Shown here: positions 36,157 to 48,100 of the stretch, one piece after another
How the letters are laid out: each line of letters begins with the position of its first letter
Position numbering within the stretch: position 1 is the stretch's first letter
Source: Parachlorella kessleri
Lineage: Eukaryota > Chlorophyta > Trebouxiophyceae > Chlorellales > Chlorellaceae
Direction of reading: 5' to 3'
NCBI GenBank assembly: GCA_001598975.1
Contig: BBXU01002210.1
Location: forward strand, 1-55,806
Length of the DNA: 55,806 nucleotides
Program-made: the position numbers and the translations under genes
The notes under the pieces: generated by a model
Told to the model about the DNA's origin: nothing
The model's input: the letters and a program-made list of their open reading frames with translations, nothing else
Database searches by the model: none

Positions 36157-39100
36157 GTAAGCCAGTGTTGGGCTGCTGGGTGGGCGGGGAGAGTAGCTTG
36201 AGTTGGGAGTGTATTGCAAGCTGATCTTACCGCCGGTATCTGACGTCCTTGCCCTTCCAGCAGATGTCAGCTGTTGGCAGGCTGCCCCAGCTGCTTCCAG
36301 TTAGGCTTTCACAGTGCACCTGGCCTGAACTGCTGGGTGCTTCTGGTGCTGCAGGACTCTGGATGCTGTGGTCATGATCAACTCTGAGGGAATGATTCAG
36401 TACATGAACCAGCCGGCCCTCAATATGTTCGGTAAGTGGGGCACCTGATTGAAATGAAAGTCGTAGGCTGGCTGTTTGCACCATAAAAAGCAAGTCCTCT
36501 TTAGCCGATGGGTTGCTGTCCATAACGAGCCGTGCTCGCCCTATGTCCCTCTCGGTTTTGCAGCTATGTTCTCTAGCTATCTCAAAGGCCTAAGCTTTTG
36601 GCGTCTCTCAGCGTCCAGCCTGTTCCCTTTTTGCGTGGAGTCTGAGGCTTCACTTTGGTTGGACTGCCCGTGGTTTGTGCAGGTTACCGCAAAGGGGAAG
36701 TGGAGGGCTGCAATGTCAATATCCTAATGCCAGCTCCTATCAACCAGCAACATGATTGTGAGTGTGACCAATTATACTCTGTGGAATTTTAATGAGGCTC
36801 AGAGACCTTTGCAGGCAATGATGGGCCACACTGGTGCACGCCTCCAGAATTTCGAATGCCACCACAGTCAGGTGTTGTCCTGCGCTTTTACCCACTGTGT
36901 CCCAGTTGAGCATTCAAGCGGCGTTGGCTATCCTGCTCACAGGCTTGCTGCTGCCCTGCTCTGCAGCTTTTCTTCAGAATTATATGACGACACACCAACC
37001 AAGTGTCCTAAACAAGACTGTAGAAGTTGTCGGACTCCACAAGCAGCAATGGGTGTTCCCTATAGATATGGTCGCCACACCCCTCATGATTGGGGGTAAT
37101 CTCAAGAGTCTCCACAGCATCTATTACCTTTTTGCCTATTGCCTGGCTGAATCAATAACCAGTGTGGAGGGGTTAGGATCTGTGTCACTAACAAGTGAAG
37201 ACTTGCTGCTACGCACCAGGCAAAAGTCATACACAGATCGCTTGGAGGTGACTGCAAGTGGGTCAATTAGTTGATGTATGGCTGCAGGCGCTGAATGCTT
37301 CTTGGGGGTTTTGAAGCCGCTGGATGATGACTCAAGGCTGGCCACTGTCTACTGCCATGCCTCAGGTTGGAACAGCCTTAGCAAGCTGCATGCCTGCCAT
37401 GAGAGCCTGCACAATTGGAAGATTCTCGCCAGGCAGACAACCATTATAGTGTTGCCAGCTCAAGGGAGAAAACCACTCTGTGACGTGTCTGAGTGTCTGA
37501 GGCATCTGCGGGATTCAATGGCTGATAATGCCGGCAGTGTGGGCCACAATACTTGCAGGTACTGTCCTTTGCATCAACCGCGGCTTAAGCAATCTGCTGG
37601 CTTACCAGAACGCTGAGTGAGTTTTTCTGCTGACCATCAGGCAATGCTATGTTGGGTGCCAGCTTAGGATCCATGGCCAGGCGGATGTCTTGTTGCAGCA
37701 TATCACAACTCATGCTTTGACTAGTTGTATCTGCAGCATCATTGGGCGCAACCTCGCCGAGCTCACAACGACGATGGAGAAGACCAACCAGATCATTGCC
37801 GACATATCGGCTGGGGACTGGGGTACCCACGATGTTGGCCGGTTAACCTTCATGCACAAGGTTGGTGCAGAATTGTCACCCACAAGCCTGCCCTCTGCTT
37901 GCCGTCTGTGCTCCTGCTCCTTTGCACAGCCCTCTGTGCCAATTTACGTTCCTGTCGTTGGGGTGAGCCCTCACAAGCATTAGGTCTATAGGGTGGGCCT
38001 TGTCGAATATTGGGAGGCCAGTTTGGCGAAGAAGTTCAGCTTGGTACCATTCTGCACTGTCGCAAATTAGGCTGTTAGATGTTATTTGGTGTGTTTTATC
38101 CTTGCCAGCCACTGCACATGTTAAGGCACACAACTTGTTTGTTCCCTTTCACCCACTTTTTGCAGTTTGGTGAGGAGATGAGCATGAAGGTCGTTGGGCG
38201 CAAGGTGGGCATGAAGCCTGCTGGTGTAACCTTGGTGTGGATGTCCATAATTTACTGAGGGAGTTGAGTGCCACACATGTACAACGCCTGATCTGTCTCG
38301 AGGGTGGTGTCTTTTTCTGTTGCTGGCAAGCTGCAGGCTGGAACTCCGAGAGTGAACTGCTGCGTGTTGGACATGAGCAACGAGGGAAATGCCTTCACCG
38401 GCCTCGTTGCAGTCAGCAAGGTCACCGGCCGGGTAGGTGTATGGGGGTGACATTTGCGGGCAATGACCTTTCAGCATCTCGCAGTCTCTCAGAATGCTGC
38501 ATTTGCCTCGCTCACACTGCATGGCAGTCGACTTGATACCAAGATCCCTCCGCGTTGCCTGTATCGCTGCAGATTACCTATGCTAACACCTCCTTCTGCG
38601 AGTTTGTTGGGGTCGCCGCTGATCAGCTGATAAAAATGCGGCTTCATGAGGTGGGCTCAGGCTTGACAAACTCTACGGGTTGAGTTCAGAGTTCGGTATG
38701 GCCAATGCACTATCGCTACCTCCTGCCTCAACCGCTGGCTTGCATGCCAGCCAACAGTGCAAACATGGGTTGTGTGCTGCCCTTGCAGATCATTGCCGAG
38801 CCGTACGCCATGCTGCACCAGCGCTGGATTAAGGGCCGAGGTCGGTGGTCAACTGCACATTGGCATGTTTGAGCTTGCTGTGTGCATGGCATGGGATGTG
38901 CTAATGGAACTCTCGCTCGGACAACCTTTCCTGGGAGCAGTGGGAAGCTCCTGATCTTGTGAACTACGAGGCTCAGGGGTGGTGCCATGGTCCTGCAGAT
39001 GTGTCTCGAGCTCCAGGCCTAAGATGCCGGGCAGGCCGGGCGGTGGACTTTAAGCATGGCAGTACTGGCAAGGTGGTGGCTGCTATGCTGGAGATTACTG

Positions 39101-42100
39101 AGCGCGCTACAGAGCAGGGCGATGTGTTCAGCGTCAAGGTGCGCATGTGCTGGCAGGCTGCAAACAAGCCTAGCTTTGGGCCTACATGAGCGTTGCGGGT
39201 AGTGGCGGTACTATGGATTCACATCTTGCTTTTGTTGGTTCCACTAACGCTGGCTTGCTCGTTTGGGTAAAGTTCTCGTCACCTTCTCTGGCACACGAAG
39301 GTGGCCCCTCTGACCGACAGTGTGGACAAGGAGTGGAACCGCATTAGCCTGACGGTGGCACAGGATGGCGTCATTGCCACCTGCGTCGGAAAGCTGACTC
39401 TCTTCGGGCTGGAGAAGGAGGTGTGTATGATACTTATGCTGTCAGAAAGGCACATACACGCAGTAAGCGCACATGCTTCGATGAAGTGCTTTTGTGCAGA
39501 GCTGCAGTTATTGTGCCGAGGGCTTGCCTGTGTCATGCATAAGGCCAGCTTCTACCACACCTCACCCTCAGGCATTTGTAGGATCCAGAGCCAGAGCTGT
39601 TGCAACTGTGTCCGGCAGGTCTTGGAGGGCAAAGGCCTGGACTCGCTGCTAGATATGTATCGTAAGGAGGGCGAGGAGCTGCAAGCTACTCACGCCAACT
39701 TGCTGAAGGCCTTGCGGGAACGACCACGCACTCTTAGGTGCCCGCCTCTCCCATGTGGTTGACCTAGCTACCTGGGGTCATGTGCTTTGATCTGGTCTTG
39801 CCGCATTCCTGCTGCCATCAGTGGGCGTCACCTCAAGTCCATATCACTGATCCAAGCTGTTCTGACGATGCACTGACACTGGATAGCGTTCTGGTCCGTA
39901 GTGGGCACAAGTTCCCCAGCCTTGACATCTGAAACTAGAGTTGGGCTTCCCATGTGGCTTGCGTGCAGGGTAGCCGTCGCCCCCCGCGGCAAGCGCTCGG
40001 TGCCTGCTGTCCTGGAGGCGGTGCTGCCCGGTGATGGGGCCACGGAAGGTCCGACCATCATTCACCTCTACCGAGCGGGTGAGAGCGTGGCTATAACAGG
40101 CATGACGCACGTAGATGTTGAGATGGATGCTTGACATCTGGCACCTTGAGGTGGGTCAGTGCCCCTCAAATGGACAGCAACGATTGACTCCGTACCCGCC
40201 ACTGGTACTTGGGGCTTCATATTGGCGGGGTTGGCCTTTATGCTCCCCCGCATCATTTGCAGATTGCCTCGAGGGTGTTATTGAGCTGGATGCGGCTGGC
40301 AAGATGAAGAAAGTCAACGAAGAAGCTGCCCTTATCTTTGGCGTCGCGGCCAGCAGTCTGGTGGGGGAGAGTGTGCAGGAGGTGGGTTGTTTTGTACACT
40401 AGCTCTGCAATTAGGCCTGTGCAAAGCTCAACCCTGTGGGAGAGACTAGTGCAGTCTACATGGAATTTGGAGAACCTGAGCAGACGTCACTGCATTGGGG
40501 TTGAATCCACTTCAAGTGCAGGACCTGCTCGGCCGGCAAAGCCAGGCGGACTCATTGCTGTGCAGGTGCTGCCAAAGGTGTGCCCGGGCGGCCGCACCAC
40601 CGAGCTGCTGGCAATGCGCGGCCAACGTGGGGGGTCAAAGCAGAAGATTGGGGCATCACAGGGGGCAGACGGGGTGCACCCTGACAAGCATGCCCTGCAC
40701 CTTAGCCTGCAGGCGGCAGAGAGCACCGAGCGTCCCGGCAGGTAGGGCGAGCTCCTCTAACTTTGATGCTCCTCTTCGTGATAAACTTGATCACACATGC
40801 GTTCGGAGGCAGTGACATTAGCAAAGCCATCACTGTCCAGATGTCGGTCCCTGCGCAGGTACCTGGTCCGCATTGTCGTGCCTAAGCCCATCTCTGCCTA
40901 CAGCAGTGTCAACCGCCCTGGCGCCGCCGCACCAGGGCTGCCGGCAGGTAGGACCTGCTGTAAGATGCCTGGTTAAGTTATACACTTCCCATGCCCCTGT
41001 CTTGCCTGTCCTGAGTCTATGACACTGGGTCTACTCAGTTTGTGTAGATGTTAGAGGTTGGTGCTGCAGTAGCCGAGACCCCCAACTCCTTTTTGCATGT
41101 TACCATTTTGCAGGGACAGCTGCTATGCCTTCTCAGCCTGGCATTGCAGGCAGCCTCCGCAGTTTCTTCTTGACTGGAGGGAGCATGTCTCGCCCCGCTA
41201 CTGCTAGCACCTGCCCCTTCAGCTTGGGTGCCCGCGGAGAAGCCTGCGACGCTCCACCATCACTGCCAAGCAAGCCGGCTACTCCTTCTACTTCTGCACC
41301 GGGCAGCGCCGGTGATGCAGCATCCCGGGCTGGCACAGCCAGCGGGTGCCCCTTCAGCTTTGGCAGCAAGGCAGGTGGCAGCAAACAGGCGTCACTCGCA
41401 GCAACTGTCGCCTCCCGGCCAGCAACTAGAGGCAGTGCATGCCCTATCAACCTCAACACAGAAGGTGAGCAAACAGGTACAGGCTTCACTGGCATAACTA
41501 TGAGAAGGGATGGGTGCGGACTGACAGGAAGCGCAGGCTCGCTCCCGTCTAACAGTCAGGTGATAAGACCAGCTGGATCACTAGAATGCTTGCTGTACTT
41601 TTCATAACCTGCCTGCATTTTGGTTCCTGCAGAGGTGCTGTCCTCGCTGTCCTTCCCTCCCACCAGCCGCTTTGCCCTTAAGAAGACTCATCTGGAGGAG
41701 GGAGCCCGCCGTGCATCTGCGGGGACTGATACTACAGCACTAGCAATAGCACTAGCAACAGCAGTAGCTGCAGCAGCAGTTGCGGCAGCAGTGGCAGCAG
41801 CTGACCCTGGCAGCGACCACCCACAGCAAGGAGGTAGCGAGGAGGACGCTGGCAGGGACCCCAACACCGGCTACAACTCCAGGGGTGAGGCCAGTGTCAG
41901 CAACTTGGCTCCAGTTCTTGGCAGTCCGCAGGATGCAGGGAGTGTGGGCGCCATAGGGGCGACAACCCACGACATCACTGCGGCAGAGGCTGGTGCTGAG
42001 CGGGCATCGGAGCAGCCATCTGTTGACCCTGCAGCAGATAGCAGGCAGATTGGACCTAACGCTAGCCGCCCTAGCACCGGCTTGGACGGAAGGGGGCTTG

Positions 42101-45100
42101 TGTTTGCCCACCGGCCAGATGGAAGCCACAGCTACGACCAGTCCACTGCCGCCTTCCGCTTCAAGCAGCTATCCACAATGTCTCCTCAGCGCCAGTCTAC
42201 TGCTTCTTCCAGGGCTCGCCTGGGCTCTGCCCGGCCTCAGACCGGCAGCACCCCAGTGACACCTGCAGCAGCTGATCCAAGCCCAGCGCTGGTGTTACAG
42301 GTTACTGCTGTTGCGGAGGACCCCCAGCCGGCTGACGCTTTGATTTCTGCTGGAGAGGAGCAGGCAGCGCTTGTACCCGCCAGTGACCCAGCAGCAGCAG
42401 CAGTCGATCTTCCACCAGCAGCTAAGCAGGTCACAGCAACAGACGCAGCCAGCCCTGCTGCAAGCCAGCAGGCAGGCATCCCACTGCCTGGTGCGTGCAG
42501 CAACTGCAGCAGACGGCAGCTGTGTCACCTGAAACTCGCCAACATCTGCAATACCTGCAGCACAAGGTTCAGAATTGCAAGTTTTTTGCATAATAACTCC
42601 TGCTCTTCTGCCTGCTACAGACCAAACTTCGCCTTTGGATAGCATGGGAGGTCAGCAGCAGTCTGTAGAACCGGCGCTGCTCGAGGCAAACGCGGTGCTT
42701 GATACTGTTGCTGGTGGACCCATGCACAGCTTCGGTGCGCCGGGTGAGATGATCAGCCAGGTCTTACCAAGTTTCAAACACGGTCGACATCTATCACAAA
42801 CCTATTTCAATACTGGAAAAAGAGGAGCCAAAGCAACCCTGTGCTCATTCCTGAAGGCATTTGCTAGGTTGCTTTCGGTCGCTTTCGCTACCCTGGGTCA
42901 CCTGGACCACCACATGTGCTGCGAAGCCCTGAATTTGCAGCGCTACCTGCTGCAGGACCGGAAAACATGCCGCAGCCCGAGCAGGCAGCACCCATTGAAG
43001 CAACCACAGTGGCTGGTTGTGCTGAAGCAGCAGTTCAGTCTAAGCCTAGCGCTGGAGGAGCCGGTGAGCTGAGAGTTGACTTTCTGCAATATGTCGCAGC
43101 GGTGGGTTGTATCCATTTCTGAGTGTTTGCGCTCCTGCGTTCCACGCCCTGAATTGAAGCCATTGTCTGATATCAAGGGGGGGCGGACAAATGCCATGAC
43201 ATACCTTTCAATCCGTATTGGCGCTTGCAGGTGGCACTGAAGCTGATGCAATCATGCAGGGCCAGTCAGTGGTGCGCAGCATGGCAGCGTCTGAGGAGGT
43301 GAGGCGCATCAAATCCCTGACATTGTGAATCAGGCAAGGATAGCACTGGGTTGAAATGTCAAAGGTCGAGCACCAAAATCAGTTGAGCGCAGTGGCGGAC
43401 CATTGTCAGTGGTTAACACCCCCCCAGCAGTGTCTGCCCGGTTCCTCTCTGCATCACCTCCACTCCCTATAAGGTGCAGGAGGATGGCGAGGGTGGTGCC
43501 GAGGAGGAGATGGATCCAGCCGAGCTGGCCGTCAAGATGGTTGGTGTAAGGGCATGGCTGGACGCCAGTGCTGCTGCCCTCCCCCCGGAGCAGGCAGCAC
43601 CTGCAGGTAAACTTGCCTTGGATTGTGGGTCAGGCAGCTGGACTGATGGGAGACGTATGCTTCAGGGGAACAGGTAGTTGCGGGGTACCTAGAATGGTGG
43701 GTCACTGCTGGCAGGCTAGGTACGCGCATTGACTGTCGTGCCCTGAGGGCGGGTTGGCACTGCCAGGAATGTGGGTGCATTGCTGCAACTGTCATGGAAC
43801 GAAGCCAGGAGAATGCCAGGTTGACTTTCCTGCCCTACTGGGCGGTGCAGGCCCCGATGGTGCTGGGGCTCACCCGGCAGGCTCTGCAGTGTTGGAGCTG
43901 CCAGCACTGGCCCCTTCCAAGGCTGGGCTGCCGCTGATGCCCCACGAGCCTGCTGGCCGAAAGCTCTTAATCGCTGCAGCCGGGGCCAGTCAACAAGTGC
44001 AGCCTGGCAACCGTGCCAATGTGGAGAGCAGCAGCATGGGAGAGTCCGACACTGGCAGCCTGGTGAGTGGATGATGACCCAGCCTACTTGTTAAAGAGCC
44101 ACAGGTGGGTGGTTACCCTGGGCCATAGGTCTAAGCCTAGTTGAAAGCAGCTCTGGACAAATAGGCTATAAACTACCTCTAGGCTTTGCTTCATGTATTG
44201 ATAATGGCCTTCCTTGTTCCTCTGCTTGTACCATAGGCAGCAAGTGACGCGGACGGCGGCGCTGATACCTCCCGGTTGCGGCGATTCAAGAAGGCATATA
44301 AACTGCTAAACAGCACCATTGCGCGGCAGGCCATCGAAAGGCTGAGGGTGAGCCTATGCCAGGAAGCCTGCATAATTCCGTGCCATGCTGCATAACTTTG
44401 TTCAGTGCAGCCCCTTTGGAATATCAAACCAAGCTAAGAGTATGTATTCCACCGGCTTATGGGGAGCCTTCTGAGACATCTCGGTTTCCCCGCAGACTCA
44501 CCTACGCTTTGTTCTGCTGTTTCTGGTCTGCGCCCACGTCGCGTTCTTTGCCGCTGCCCTAGTGACTGTCAATGGAAGCCTTGGCTTCATATTGAACATC
44601 GACAAAGCTGGTGAGCTGGTGGTCCTATGGTTATATGCCACAACGACGGTTGCTTGCCCTTCCGTCTTGTTGCTGGCCTTGTGGGCCTGGATAGTTATGT
44701 TGGCGGCAGGTTGAACAATTGCAAGCGCAGCGTGGACACAGCGTGCCAGCACATGACCCCTGCCGCCCCTTGCAGACAGGGTCCGACCCGGCTGACTAAA
44801 GATATTACCCTCTGCAGGCTTCAGCCGTTGTGTGGCACTGGTTTGTGTACATCCTTACAGCTACGCCCCCATGATGCTTGACGTCGTTGCTTTGGATCTA
44901 GTGCTGCAGGCGTTGGCGCGCGGAATGCGATCAGCGCCTGCACAGATTTATTGACAATCAAGGTGCGGTGCTGATCACTGCAGCCATCACCCTGCAAGCT
45001 GTAGTGAGGTCATGGGCGCAATGACACGGCAGGCAGATGCCATTATACAGCTTATGCTCCTCTACCACAATAACAGGTGCTTACCTTGGCTCCAAAGAGC

Positions 45101-48100
45101 CTTTCATCTTCCTCATTGCAGGCTTCTGTTGAAGAAATCAAAACGTTTGGCCACAACGTTTTATACCCTTCCCCTCAAGTCTTAGGTAGGCCAAGCAGAA
45201 TACGGCATTGCAGTTACCAACGGTCTACAGGGCAGCCATGTTACCCATTTCATATGATGGCATTGCTGTGTAGCAGAAGCAGGGTAAAGTCTGCCAGGTT
45301 TGCTTTTACAAACTTGTATCCGATCCCTGCCCAAAGAGCAGCTGGACTCACCCTACACTTAGCCTACCAAATCTCGTTGGTTATTGCATGAAGACGCTAA
45401 GCCACTACCAACATGCTGACTTGCAGCCCAGGTGTACATGATGCCAAAAGTATTGGAGCTGGAGGCGACACAGAAGTCTATCTACTTCTCAAGTAAGCCT
45501 CCTGGCTGGCTACAGCTGTTGTATCATTGTCCTTTGATATATGAGTAATTATGTCAGTCTTCAGGGACAACATTACAGCATCACCCTATGGAACTGGCCA
45601 TGTGTACACTGCAGAGGGAAGTGCAGCTGCCGCAACAACGGCGGCATATGATGGGACCATGCTCAATGTCTCAGTGGTACGTTGGTCCTCAACTTGCTGT
45701 ATGATGTACTTGCCCAGCAGAACACATAGATGGTCACGAGTTGCCGGACGGCACATGCTCTGTCGTAGGTGTCACCTGAGCGTGGCCCAGCGCCTACTAA
45801 GCCACTGTCAGCGGCTTCAGCCAGCACACTTTCATTGGGCCCACCTGCCCTGCATGTCTTTCGCGTGCTCGCAGTTTCTGGATGTTGACCCCTACCCCTT
45901 CAGTGTGGTCACCCAGATGACCCTCTGGGATGCAACACAGCGCCTGGTGAACTCTTTTAAGGACGTGGCAGGTGGGCAGTGCGGAGGTTGAAGTACAGGA
46001 AAAGAGGCAGGTATCGTGCGTCCTTAGCCCTGTCACCTAATGCTTTCGCTGAACTGCTTCCCTGCGCTGAAAAGTGGCAGTTGACATGTGTTTGCTCTGT
46101 GCACTTGGACGGAGAACGTCAAACATTAGCAAGGTGCCCCATGCTAGCGCGCTGGAAGCACTTTTGTCGTGCAGCCATGACAACTCCACAGCTCTTCAAT
46201 CTGTCCACGTCCTTCAGCTATCACTTCGCTCTCGATAACTCCCCCGAGGGCATCTCCGCCGCGCTCCTCAAAATCGTGGACATGCAGGTGGGAAGCTGCC
46301 TGCATCTACCTTTGCTCTTGTGCAGGCCTGATGCTCCGACATCTAGCAAGGCTTGGGGAGAGACCTATCGAACCCAAACTTAGACAAGTCGCAGAGCATA
46401 ACTTTATCCAGTCCTGTCACTCCAGTCCAGCCCTACCTCCTCTCTGCTCGCATTACCTGCCACCTTTCCAAATGCTAGTGTAACTATCACATGCAGCCGC
46501 CTTAACTGCTTGGGCTTGTGGCAAGTCTGGCAGCATGCCAGCTCTGCAGGCGTGGCTTGCGGTGGGCAAGCTGGAGCAAGTGGGGCAGGTGACCTGGATC
46601 CTGCTGGGGATAGAGGCAGGGTTTGTGATCCCGCTGGCCGCCATCTATGTGTCCAGGTGGAGTAGCACAGCTATTGCACTCTATGCAAGAGGCCATACGT
46701 GCTTTTAACGGGCTGTCAGCCGATAGGTGTATGCTGGCCCTGCGGCGGGATTAGGCCATTAGACTTTCCCGGCGACAGCCCTGCTTACCGTTCGTGCGGA
46801 TATGAGACCGCCAGGTTTCTGTATGCGGGATGCCCCAGTTCTGCTACTTCATGCTGCCTTCATCAGCACGCATGCACGCCTTTGGCCAGCGGTGGGATTT
46901 GTAATGGTGCCGTCGGCAAGGGGGCTGCACCGCCACGTGAGCTGTCGCGTGGTTGATTTAAGGGACGGTCCTTTTGACTGCATGGACAGCATCCTCAGTG
47001 CCTTGATTATATGGCAGATGTAGCCTTTGTAACCCTTTGCGGGCCTGCCACTGGAGGGCAATCTTACGGCAGCGCAAGCACCTAGAAGTGGAAATTTCAC
47101 GCAGGCCTGCCCGCCCGACTTGCGGCACCCAACCCTATCCTCCCCTGCCCCGCTCATGCACGTGCAGGCTGTTGTACAAGGTTGCCATTGAGCGCTTCAA
47201 CCGGTTCTCCATCTTCCTCTTCATCCCCAGGCCAGCAGTGCTGGCGCTCGCACGGTGAGGCCTGACTTCAGAACTATAGCAAGCTCTACTACTGGTCGGG
47301 CAGCGCGAGAGCTTTAGTTGCTCATTCGCAAGGGTTCTTTGTATCGTCATCCAGCAGTCAACCCTTTCCAGCAGGCAAATTGTGGGATCATGAATCGGTG
47401 CGACATCTGTACCCTGGTAAAGTGCATGCAGGGCTGAAATTGTGGTTGATGAAATGGACGACTCTGATGATGATGACGAGGACATGGGGGTCGCGGCGGA
47501 TGCAGCTGCTGCCTCTGGGGCAATCACGACTGGTACCAGCGCAAAAGTTCTCGCTCAGAAGGCTGCGCAGGTGAGACCGGCATGCGGTTGCTGGTAAATG
47601 TCAGGACGATGCGCGCTTTGTATGCCCTGGCATCTGCAACTAGGTCGCTGCCAATGTGCATTATACCAGGCTTTGGATCTCTACATCTCACCTGGCTTGG
47701 TGGCGTCACAGTGGAAGCTCATATGCCGTGCCTTCTGCTGCGCTGCAGAGCCGCCTGACCATCACACGACGGTCCATGGTGTGGCTCATGCTGCCCTTTG
47801 CAGTGTGGCTAGTAGTTGTGGGTGTGCTTTGGTCGATGCAGAACTACTTAGTCAGCTCCTCAGTGGAGCGGGTCACGGCGCTGGACCTCTCAGAGAGGCA
47901 AGTCTCTCGTGCCGCGCTGTGTCCTGTGGCTTTCCATGCTTCCGTTGTTGCAGCTTGGTGGTGCTGCTCTGACCGCAGCTTGGATGCTGCATGCCGTGGC
48001 AGGACTGAAGTTGATTGCTGTCTGCATGCTGCAGGGGTTATGCCTACATGTCCCGGTGAGGCTATGCATCACAGCCTGCCACAATTTAGATGTCATTGGG

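Noticed and set aside
44818..44955. Candidate exon from 44818 with a hydrophobic frame in the Tmc-like gene
   Set aside because: It runs into a stop and cannot exit in phase, whereas the exon 44910-44962 fits both neighbours exactly.
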